This document shows, piece by piece, positions 1-5,193 of a stretch of 5,708 nucleotides of DNA. The stretch is from Candidatus Omnitrophota bacterium. GTDB lineage: Bacteria; Omnitrophota; Gorgyraeia; 2-01-FULL-45-10. Every line of letters begins with the position of its first letter. The first letter of the stretch is position 1. A program made the position numbers and the translations under genes. Below the pieces are notes generated by a model, which was not told the origin of the DNA, made no database searches, and was given only the letters and a program-made list of their open reading frames with translations. The stretch covers positions 1 to 5,708 of the forward strand of contig JAPLMG010000058.1 of the NCBI GenBank assembly GCA_026387165.1, read 5' to 3'.

Positions 1-476
1 CTTTTTGCGGCCGCACTTTCGATGCCGCTGCTTGCATAACACCGGCGCGCGTCATTGCAGGTCATGTCAAAGACGTTGACCCTTTTTGCGCCCGCCTTAA
101 AGGAGAGGTCGACAAGCGCCGCGACGACCTGCGGATTGGTATTGCCCGCCTGTTCAGGGACGCGATCCCACCCTATGTTCGGCTTGACCAGGACGACGTC
201 GCCTTTCTTGACGAACCTCTCCATGCCGCCGATCGCCTCCACCGCTTTCACGGTCATCAGGTACGGGTCATCGCCGCTCGCGACAACAAGATCGTGGTCG
301 GTTTTTATGCTCTTTTTCGGCCTGCCGGAAGATTGTGCCTGGCTTGCCTGAACCGTCCGGGAACGGAATCCGGAGAGGACCAGAAGCGCGAAAGACGAAA
401 AAATTATCTTCAGAAATTTTTTTCTCGAAACTTTCTTATCCAATAGCGCGGTGAAATATGAACGCAGGCCGTTCAT
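1..476 (-). CDS. DUF362 domain protein with Tat-like signal (N-terminal 158 aa; 3' end beyond window)
   Basis: Reading leftwards from the ATG at 474-476, the frame stays open to the window edge, giving 158 residues with no stop. The N-terminus looks like a twin-arginine signal: SRKKFLK at residues 17-23 fits S-R-R-x-F-L-K except that the second arginine is lysine. A hydrophobic stretch follows (about 24-36), with possible signal peptidase sites near VQA (42-44). The mature part begins with the DUF362 pattern: a short strand (LVVAS, 63-67), the repeated helix VKAVEAIGGMERFVKKGD, then VVLVKPNIGW with the family's KPN at 98-100. DUF362 proteins are poorly understood and often occur with iron-sulfur domains; any such domain would lie outside the window. 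The ATG overlaps the tatC stop as ATGA, implying translational coupling, with AGGAAG about 8 nt upstream. The reaction is unknown. Export by the neighbouring Tat system is inferred from the signal and linkage. Confidence 0.85.
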   Translation of the reverse strand, partial: MNGLRSYFTALLDKKVSRKKFLKIIFSSFALLVLSGFRSRTVQASQAQSSGRPKKSIKTDHDLVVASGDDPYLMTVKAVEAIGGMERFVKKGDVVLVKPNIGWDRVPEQAGNTNPQVVAALVDLSFKAGAKRVNVFDMTCNDARRCYASSGIESAAAK

Positions 477-1192
477 CCTGATATCTTCCTTTTTCCGGAA
501 AAGAATGAGACCCATACGCTCACTTCATACAGGGCGAGCATCGGCAGAGCGAGCATCAGCATATTAAACGCGTCTCCGGTCGGCGTTATCACGGCCGCCG
601 CGATCATGATCACAATGACCGCGTATAAAAATTTCCGCCGGAGTATTCCGGCGTTGATAACTCCTATCCTCGTCAGAAAGAAGCTTATGACAGGCATCTC
701 GAATACGATCCCGCAGGCAAGGATCAGGCCGGTCACAAACGATATGTATCTGGCGGCCGATATGACCGGTTCGAGATCATTCCGGCCGATATTGAGCAGA
801 AACTTCAGCGCCGCGGGCAGCAGGATAAAATACGAAAATGAGCAGCCAAGCAGAAAGACGAGAAACGAAAAGAATACGAAGAAGAACGCATGCTTCTTGA
901 ATCGTTCGTCTATCGCCGGCGAAAGAAAGGCCCAGAGCTGAAATAGTATTACAGGAAGAGCTATTACGAGGCCGGCGCTTATGCTTATGCGCATGTATAT
1001 AAGGAAGGCCTCTTCCGGGCCGAAAAAGACGAGCCTTCCGATAGCGCCGCCTGACGGATATTTGAGAAATTTTAATACAACGGGAGAGAATGGCACGCTG
1101 ACCGCTGTCGCGAGCATAAGCGCAAGAAGTGAGAAGGTCACTCTCTTGCGCAGTTCCTCAAGGTGTTCGGTTACGGTGAATTCGCCGTACAT
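473..1192 (-). CDS. tatC: Sec-independent protein translocase subunit TatC
   Basis: TatC is the membrane receptor that recognises twin-arginine signal peptides and, with TatA, moves folded proteins across the inner membrane. This 239-aa version has the usual length and about six membrane segments. Family landmarks are visible: the cytoplasmic EHLEELRKR (residues 9-17) that helps form the signal-binding site, RISISAGLVIALPVILFQLW (68-87), SPAIDERFK (91-99), the intramembrane glutamate in FEMP (164-167), TPTGD (203-207) and P217 with LYE (221-223). An upstream in-frame ATG at 1252 would add 20 residues and overlap tatA by 29 nt. I chose the ATG at 1192 because it gives the usual short lead before HLEELRKR and leaves a 31-nt gap after tatA; neither start has a clear Shine-Dalgarno sequence. 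The stop overlaps the start of the DUF362 gene. No tatB is seen, so this appears to be a minimal TatA-TatC system. Confidence 0.96.
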   Translation of the reverse strand: MYGEFTVTEHLEELRKRVTFSLLALMLATAVSVPFSPVVLKFLKYPSGGAIGRLVFFGPEEAFLIYMRISISAGLVIALPVILFQLWAFLSPAIDERFKKHAFFFVFFSFLVFLLGCSFSYFILLPAALKFLLNIGRNDLEPVISAARYISFVTGLILACGIVFEMPVISFFLTRIGVINAGILRRKFLYAVIVIMIAAAVITPTGDAFNMLMLALPMLALYEVSVWVSFFSGKRKISG

Positions 1193-1223
1193 ATCTAAAG
1201 GCCGGTCCGTGAGCCGATTATAG

Positions 1224-1406
1224 TTACGATGCCTTGCCGTCCTTGCCTGCATCCTGGGCGGAATCTTCTTTGATCGCCTTCTTGAAACTATTTATCGTCT
1301 TACCGAAAGCGCTGCCGATCTCCGGAAGCCTTTTAGCGCCGAAGATAAGCAGGCAGATCAAAAGTATTACCAGCAGCTCCTGCGCGCCTATTCCGAATAT
1401 ATTCAT
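1224..1406 (-). CDS. tatA: Twin-arginine translocase subunit TatA
   Basis: TatA oligomerises to form or weaken the translocation site recruited by TatC. The 60-aa product has one N-terminal membrane helix (about residues 10-22), then the hinge FGAKRLPEIG (22-31), an amphipathic helix (GSAFGKTINSFKKAIKE, 31-47) and a short charged tail. This is the typical TatA/TatE layout. The tail is much shorter than in TatB, and no second tatA/B gene lies nearby, so the protein may serve both roles as in Gram-positive TatAC systems. A longer frame exists to 1439, but the ATG at 1404-1406 fits the family. It also has GGGGGA (minus strand, 1419-1414) 7 nt upstream as ribosome-binding site; the extra 11 residues would be encoded by the repeat hairpin. 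The gene is followed by tatC after 31 nt. Its ribosome-binding site can pair with part of the upstream hairpin. Confidence 0.95.
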   Translation of the reverse strand: MNIFGIGAQELLVILLICLLIFGAKRLPEIGSAFGKTINSFKKAIKEDSAQDAGKDGKAS

Positions 1407-1425
1407 GGCTCCATCCCCCGTATTT

Positions 1426-1479
1426 CGGGGACACATCACTTAATTACGCGTTGCCGGGTAATCAAGCGCTGTGTCCCCG
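1426..1479 (-). repeat. GGGGACA-type long inverted repeat in the tatA leader
   Basis: Two 22-nt arms (1426-1447 and 1458-1479) flank a 10-nt loop. The outer 10 positions (CGGGGACACA and its complement) match exactly and the inner end ATTAC/GTAAT also matches. In minus-strand RNA, the sense of the operon, the three arm differences become two G-U pairs and one G-A mismatch; on the plus strand they are all mismatches. The outer motif resembles REP-like elements mobilised by REP-associated tyrosine transposases. That family assignment is from memory, and no transposase is present. It fills the 79-nt gap between the 81-aa gene and tatA. A single half-like copy, CGGGGACAGG, occurs at 5411-5420. Confidence 0.7.
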
Positions 1480-1485
1480 TATATG

Positions 1486-1731
1486 CTAAAGTTTAAATAC
1501 CGTCTTTTCGATCTTCTGCTTGGAAAACGCCGCTTTAACCTTATCCACCGAGCCCTGCAGGGCGTTCAGGATCTTCGTGACCTCCTCGGGGGTAGATTCA
1601 TAGCTGGGGGCCGCGAGATTCGTTATAAGCTCTATCTTCTGTATCGCGTTTACTACTCTCTTTGAAGCCAGCCGCTTAAACTTATCGCCCTTGCTTTCAC
1701 CCGCCACATCTTTTTCTTCATTGTTCGCCAT
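1486..1731 (-). CDS. Uncharacterised small helical protein (81 aa)
   Basis: I cannot assign a function. The start is well supported: AGGAGG (minus strand, 1743-1738) lies 6 nt before the ATG, the best ribosome-binding site in the window. The first 16 residues are charged and probably disordered. Residues 17-75 look like an all-helical module with the pattern KFKRLASKRVVNAIQKIELITNLA, then a short PSYESTPEEV turn and a second helix ending in KVKAAF. I have seen this kind of pattern (RLA..R..NAI.KI.LI.NL.....Y..T.EEV.KI..AL) in small unannotated bacterial proteins, so it is probably a real conserved family. No signal peptide, membrane segment, cysteines or metal ligands are present, so the product should be cytoplasmic. 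It sits between the pseudopilin-like gene and tatA in the same orientation. Confidence 0.8.
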   Translation of the reverse strand: MANNEEKDVAGESKGDKFKRLASKRVVNAIQKIELITNLAAPSYESTPEEVTKILNALQGSVDKVKAAFSKQKIEKTVFKL

Positions 1732-1751
1732 GCCTTCCCTCCTCGTTTAAT

Positions 1752-1769
1752 GTTCACTTGACAGTGAAC
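1752..1769. repeat. Short perfect inverted repeat upstream of the 81-aa gene
   Basis: GTTCACT-TGAC-AGTGAAC is a perfect 7-bp hairpin with a 4-nt loop. It ends 8 nt upstream (in operon sense) of the AGGAGG site of the 81-aa gene. On the plus strand it is followed by GG and six T residues, which would make a weak terminator in that direction, but no plus-strand gene precedes it. In operon sense it could be an operator or a leader hairpin. The adjacent GGTT-TTTT-AACC (1770-1781) is a second tiny palindrome. Confidence 0.4.
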
Positions 1770-1839
1770 GGTTTTTTAACCACAATATCCTTATCGTTAA
1801 CACGCCGTTTTACTTCATTGATTCAACTTTGTCTTCCTG

Positions 1840-2076
1840 CTATTCCTGCTCTGCCTGTTGCTTCCGGATATTGGCAAGCTTCGCTTTGGTGCTATCCAGG
1901 ATTGTTTTGTAGTTTGTGGTATCGATGCCTTGATGCACTAAAGTCTGTTCAACCTCTTTATTCAGCAAAGGCCTTTTAAAATAAAACTTTGACATCAGAT
2001 AATACAGAAATATTATTGTCAGCAGGATCAGCACCAATTCAATCAATGCGAATCCGGCGCGGGATTGCTTTCTCAT
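1840..2076 (-). CDS. Type IV pseudopilin-like small protein (78 aa)
   Basis: The N-terminus carries a prepilin signal: a short basic leader (MRKQSRAG, residues 1-8), then F9 and the +5 glutamate E13 in FALIE, then a hydrophobic helix to about residue 29. Prepilin peptidase would cut after G8 and methylate F9, leaving a mature protein of 70 residues. That is short for a pilin; only about 50 residues follow the helix, and they look helical and charged (NYKTILDSTKAKLANIRKQQ) with no disulfide-forming cysteines. It is more likely a minor pseudopilin or a single-pass membrane protein using the pilin anchor than a major pilin. AAAAGG about 8 nt before the ATG can serve as ribosome-binding site. It is the first gene after the promoter at 2156-2184 and precedes the 81-aa gene by 108 nt. 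Confidence 0.8.
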   Translation of the reverse strand: MRKQSRAGFALIELVLILLTIIFLYYLMSKFYFKRPLLNKEVEQTLVHQGIDTTNYKTILDSTKAKLANIRKQQAEQE

Positions 2077-2155
2077 ACTTATGGCCTTTTCCGCGGCATG
2101 GGTATCTAATCTGCATTTTTATCTCCCATACTCCGCCCTTGTGGGTTATTTATAA

Positions 2156-2184
2156 ATGATACTACTTTGGCAACATCCCGTCAA
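2156..2184 (-). promoter_or_regulatory. Sigma70-type promoter for the pseudopilin-tatAC operon
   Basis: On the minus strand TTGACG (2184-2179; 5 of 6 to TTGACA) and TATCAT (2161-2156; 5 of 6 to TATAAT) are separated by exactly 17 nt. Transcription would begin near 2149, giving a leader of about 73 nt before the pseudopilin-like ATG. It starts just after the stop codon of the transglutaminase-like gene, where I see no terminator, so readthrough from the upstream operon is also possible. Confidence 0.6.
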
Positions 2185-2200
2185 GCTTCGCTTTCCGTCC

Positions 2201-4156
2201 TTATAGTTTTTCGGCTGCCTTTAGCAGCGAGTTCTTGAGCCATAGGCGCGGGCTCCATCCTTTTTTTTTCGCTTTTCTGAATATGATCCGCTGCTTTGTT
2301 TCCCGGGACATCTTGTTGTCAAAATCCTTCAGTTTTTGATAGTCGCTCTTCGGCAGCTCCTTGCGCCTGCACAGCTCGGCCACGTTGACTATGACTCCGG
2401 AGCCGGACTTCCGGAATGTCCTTTTATAACTGTAAAAACCTATATCCATATCGATATCATTCGGCATATGCGATAGCGTAAGCCCCTCCGGTATATTGTA
2501 TATGAACGTTGATTCATCAAGGCTATTCGTCGGGTAGAATATGGGCTTATCCCTATCCTTCTTTGCCAAAGACGAATTATTCTCACAGCCGGCGAAATCG
2601 AGTATCAACATGCCATCAGTGATCGCGTATGCACCCGGCCTGGTAAGCCGGTAAGTGGACGTTATCGGACCGTATCTTGAGTCGATACCGCTAAATTTAT
2701 GCGCCTCCATTACGCCATTTTGCGTTAATTTATAATCAAGGTCCCGCATGAATATATCTTTTTGCTCCCGCGTGGCGTTCTTCCACATCCTTCGCATATT
2801 TATTGAAAAGTCCAGGCCAAACAGGGACTTTCCTTCTATGGCGGCCGACCCGTCTTCTTTTATCGATATCTTTTGCTCCAGCTTCGTATAGTTTCTTTTT
2901 ACGTCAAAGACGGGGAACCTCCCAAATCTTCCTCCGTCTTTTGTTATGACGAATGTGTAGGCCATCTGATACGAATCCGGATATTCGCCTATATCATAAC
3001 CGTTAAGCAGAGGATCTATGTAGAAGTTACCTCCGGCATCCTCAACTTCAACAATAACATGGTCAAATATTGTCGGGATAGGCAGGTCATACTGCGGGTC
3101 ATTTATCGAATATTCCGTATTGAAAAGGGCAATATTCGATTTTATGCCGGCTTCTTTTAACATGTACGCTCCCAGAAGCGACAGGTCCTTGCAGTCACCG
3201 TATTTATTCCTGAATACCTCATCGGTGGGATGAGGTTCAAGGGTATTATCCCCGAACGACATCGATACATACCTGAAATTATCCTGGATATACTCTAGAA
3301 TGGCCCGCGTCTTTTCCTTCACCGTAGATTTTCCGCTTACAAGGCCCTGCGTGACTTCGCGTATCCGGGGGGTAACGCGCATATTCTTTTCAATGAGACC
3401 GTAATACCAATTCGATATATCAAGCCCGCTCTTTATCGATGAGAATTCGATTCCATCTTTTATGTCTTCCGGCCCGGGCGGTGGCGTGTACCTATCCTGT
3501 TCCGGCTCAATCTCAACGTCCTTCAAGCGCCAGACATATGTTATCTTCTTATCGGTCTCTACTATCTTGGGCTTTTGCTTCAGATTAAACTCTTTATATT
3601 TGATATCCAGTTTTTTCGGGAATACAAAAGTTAAATTCAATTCCTTGACCGGCATGTCATTAGTTAAGTAATCGATATGCCAGAATTGATTCTTTATCGG
3701 ATCCCGGGTAGTCATTTTCGTAGATTCATATTCTATGACAGAGCCGATGTTCGCCTCCGGCATGTTTATTACCTTCATTCTGTCATCGGAATACATATCG
3801 AACCCTTCGAACATCTGAATATCCTGTATCTTGGCGTATTTGTGCCGTTTGCCGTCCGGAGTGATCGTATACGCGTTTATGTTAGACACCTTCTCCCTGC
3901 TTCTGTCATAAGGGATCACTACGTCTCCCATGCTCTTTCCGTCCTCGGTCTGGATCTTTATTTTATTATGCTCTTTTGTTACATAAGACCAGTCGTCTTT
4001 CAGCTCTACCGATACGTCATACAGGAGGAATATGGCGCTCTGGTCCTTGTACTTTTCATCGAATGGGGCCGCCTTAGCGGTTTCCGAATAAGACGATACG
4101 GGCAATGCCGGAAGTGAGCATAAAATCAATATCGCTGCAATGGTGACTTTTTTCAT
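2201..4156 (-). CDS. Exported DUF3857 / transglutaminase-like domain protein
   Basis: The 651-aa product begins with a signal peptide (MKK, hydrophobic to about residue 22, cleavage probably near TAKA, residues 26-29). Residues about 45-215 fit the beta-rich DUF3857 domain, including DGKxHKY and the MPEANIGSVIEYES segment. Residues about 265-395 form a transglutaminase-like fold with a complete papain-like triad: Cys322 in NKYGDCKD, His366 in FDHVIVEV and Asp381 in FYIDP. The remaining 250 residues are beta-rich, typical of the large DUF3857-transglutaminase proteins, and end in a strongly basic tail (from about 605). Such proteins are thought to act on proteins or peptides in the periplasm, as protease or cross-linking enzyme, but the substrate is not known. 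Codons 630-632 are nine consecutive adenines. The start has AAGGA close upstream. It follows the SIMPL gene by 20 nt, so the two are almost certainly co-transcribed. Confidence 0.9.
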   Translation of the reverse strand: MKKVTIAAILILCSLPALPVSSYSETAKAAPFDEKYKDQSAIFLLYDVSVELKDDWSYVTKEHNKIKIQTEDGKSMGDVVIPYDRSREKVSNINAYTITPDGKRHKYAKIQDIQMFEGFDMYSDDRMKVINMPEANIGSVIEYESTKMTTRDPIKNQFWHIDYLTNDMPVKELNLTFVFPKKLDIKYKEFNLKQKPKIVETDKKITYVWRLKDVEIEPEQDRYTPPPGPEDIKDGIEFSSIKSGLDISNWYYGLIEKNMRVTPRIREVTQGLVSGKSTVKEKTRAILEYIQDNFRYVSMSFGDNTLEPHPTDEVFRNKYGDCKDLSLLGAYMLKEAGIKSNIALFNTEYSINDPQYDLPIPTIFDHVIVEVEDAGGNFYIDPLLNGYDIGEYPDSYQMAYTFVITKDGGRFGRFPVFDVKRNYTKLEQKISIKEDGSAAIEGKSLFGLDFSINMRRMWKNATREQKDIFMRDLDYKLTQNGVMEAHKFSGIDSRYGPITSTYRLTRPGAYAITDGMLILDFAGCENNSSLAKKDRDKPIFYPTNSLDESTFIYNIPEGLTLSHMPNDIDMDIGFYSYKRTFRKSGSGVIVNVAELCRRKELPKSDYQKLKDFDNKMSRETKQRIIFRKAKKKGWSPRLWLKNSLLKAAEKL

Positions 4157-4176
4157 TGATCCTTTTTCCTTTATCT

Positions 4177-4926
4177 CTATTCTATCGCAAAACTGACAGT
4201 TACAACAGCCATTACTTTTTTATCGAGCGAGGTAGTATCATTCATGCCGTAATCTGAAATATCCGTAGAGGTTGCCGGAGTGATCTGAAATACCCCCATC
4301 CTGGCCGACCGCATTAAGCCGATCCTGTTGCCGGCGGCCCTGACCATATTCTCGGCGCGCAGCTTCGCGTTCTCGGAGGCCTTGGCGAGCATCTTGATCT
4401 TTAGCTCATCGAGCTTCATGTAGAAATACTCAGGCATCTGGGACTCAAGCTCGATACCCTGGTCGATAAGCTCGGTGGCCTCTCTGGAAACATCGGTGAT
4501 CTTCTCGACATCGTTCGATCTTATTTCCACTGATTGATACAGCACGTAGTACTGGATATCGTTGGTGTCATTGCCTTTCTCATTCTTCTTATACACCGTA
4601 GTCGTGGCAACCGAAGATACGTTGGTATCATCATCGGCAACGCCTTTTGACTTAAGATAACTCTTTATCTTCTCAAGGTCGCTTTTCAGGCTGGCGTACG
4701 CCGCCTTGAGACTGGTATCTCTCCTGGAAAAGTTGCCTTTCCATATAATGTAGTCGCTTCTAATCTCTTCCGTGGCCGACCCTGTAACGCTTATCTGCTC
4801 TCTATTAAACTTCATTACCTTTAGAACTCCACCCGACAATATCATACTTGAAACTATCGTTGCCGCCGCTATACAAATTCCCAAAATAATGATCTGTGAA
4901 TTCTTTAAAAAATTCCCGCCTTCCAT
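4177..4926 (-). CDS. SIMPL (DUF541) domain protein, membrane-anchored
   Basis: The 249-aa product has an N-terminal hydrophobic segment (about residues 9-31) that is probably an uncleaved signal anchor, placing the rest in the periplasm. The SIMPL domain begins at ISVTGSATEEIRSDYIIWKG (45-64). It continues through a helical stretch with SDLEKIKSYLKSKG and the YVLYQSVEIRSNDVEKI strand (127-143). The family's typical C-terminal end is present: AKASENAKLRAENM (181-194), AGNRIG and a final VMAVVTVSFAIE strand. It most resembles the COG2859-like subtype with a membrane anchor rather than soluble YggE. Family members are linked to envelope or oxidative stress, but no biochemical role is established. 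GGAG lies 8 nt before the ATG. The gene leads an operon with the transglutaminase-like gene. It could be transcribed from 5369-5396 through a terminator, or from the nearer sigma28-like motif. Confidence 0.9.
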   Translation of the reverse strand: MEGGNFLKNSQIIILGICIAAATIVSSMILSGGVLKVMKFNREQISVTGSATEEIRSDYIIWKGNFSRRDTSLKAAYASLKSDLEKIKSYLKSKGVADDDTNVSSVATTTVYKKNEKGNDTNDIQYYVLYQSVEIRSNDVEKITDVSREATELIDQGIELESQMPEYFYMKLDELKIKMLAKASENAKLRAENMVRAAGNRIGLMRSARMGVFQITPATSTDISDYGMNDTTSLDKKVMAVVTVSFAIE

Positions 4927-4943
4927 GACTCTTTCTCCTTTAT

Positions 4944-4991
4944 CCTTCGACTTCGCTCAGGATAAAGCCCTGAGCCCGCCGAAGGGCTTTA
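4944..4991. repeat. CTTCGAC...GCTCAGG palindromic dispersed repeat, copy 1
   Basis: Outer arms CCTTCG (4944-4949) and CGAAGG (4980-4985), with inner arms CTCAGG (4956-4961) and CCTGAG (4969-4974), form a 13-bp interrupted hairpin. A competing hairpin uses TAAAGCCCT (4963-4971) and AGGGCTTTA (4983-4991); on the plus strand it is followed by five T residues and looks like a terminator in that direction. In operon sense the repeat ends only 3 nt before AAGGAG of the SIMPL gene, so it occupies the end of that gene's leader. A related copy lies at 5154-5193. The motif resembles small dispersed repeats common in many bacterial genomes. Confidence 0.65.
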
Positions 4992-5022
4992 GTTTTTCTG
5001 ATTCGTCCGAAACAAAATTATT

Positions 5023-5049
5023 TTATCGGCCTAAAACGGCATAACCTTG
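5023..5049 (-). promoter_or_regulatory. Sigma28 (FliA)-like promoter motif upstream of the SIMPL gene
   Basis: On the minus strand GCCGATAA (5030-5023) is a perfect match to the enterobacterial FliA -10 element. CAAGGTTA (5049-5042) matches TAAAGTTT at 5 of 8 positions at the standard 11-nt spacing. Transcription would start near 5016, about 90 nt before the SIMPL ATG. No flagellar gene is in the window and the consensus may not hold in this lineage, so this is tentative. Confidence 0.3.
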
Positions 5050-5103
5050 GCGCCCTCCTCTCTTCAAATACCGCTTACTCACCGTATACGTCCTCATAGA
5101 GAC

Positions 5104-5144
5104 AAAAAACCTCCATCGGCCATAGCATGACCAATGAAGGTTTT
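5104..5144 (-). terminator. Strong intrinsic terminator (16-bp stem, U-tract)
   Basis: In minus-strand RNA the arms 5144-5129 (AAAACCTTCATTGGTC) and 5121-5106 (GGCCGATGGAGGTTTT) pair over all 16 positions, three of them G-U, around a 7-nt loop. The stem ends in a run of six T residues (5109-5104). The G-U pairs are mismatches on the plus strand, so the minus-strand reading is the better folded one, although an ACTTTTTTT tract also follows on the plus strand. It lies about 255 nt downstream of the promoter at 5369-5396 and about 180 nt before the SIMPL gene. Confidence 0.75.
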
Positions 5145-5153
5145 ACTTTTTTT

Positions 5154-5193
5154 CCCTTCGACAAGCTCGGGGCGGCTTTCGCCGAAGTTCAGG
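5154..5193. repeat. CTTCGACAAGCTC palindromic dispersed repeat, copy 2
   Basis: CCCTTCGACAAGCTCGGG is followed by the perfect small hairpin CGGC-TTTC-GCCG and then GAAGTTCAGG. The CCTTCGAC, GCTC and GCCGAAG elements match copy 1 at 4944-4991, but the right arm is degenerate (GAAGTTCAGG). It lies inside the candidate RNA, just upstream of the terminator in transcription sense. Confidence 0.6.

Noticed and set aside
55..351. 98-codon plus-strand frame
   Set aside because: It lies opposite the DUF362 coding sequence, whose KPN motif and Tat-like signal are convincing on the minus strand.
606..941. 111-codon plus-strand frame opposite tatC
   Set aside because: It is the antisense shadow of the clearly conserved tatC gene, with no family resemblance; the same holds for the plus-strand frames at 981-1223, 1234-1443, 2873-3160, 3462-3671 and 3677-4117.
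1193..1252. Longer TatC start at 1252
   Set aside because: It adds 20 basic residues not typical of TatC, overlaps tatA by 29 nt and has no clear ribosome-binding site; ATG at 1192 fits better.
1426..1479. Intrinsic terminator between the 81-aa gene and tatA
   Set aside because: The hairpin is strong but no T-run follows it in operon sense; AAATA and the tatA ribosome-binding site come next.
4772..5044. 90-codon plus-strand frame upstream of the SIMPL gene
   Set aside because: Half lies antisense to the SIMPL N-terminus and the rest runs through the dispersed repeat (reading FDFAQDKALSPPKG, a usual artefact of that repeat).
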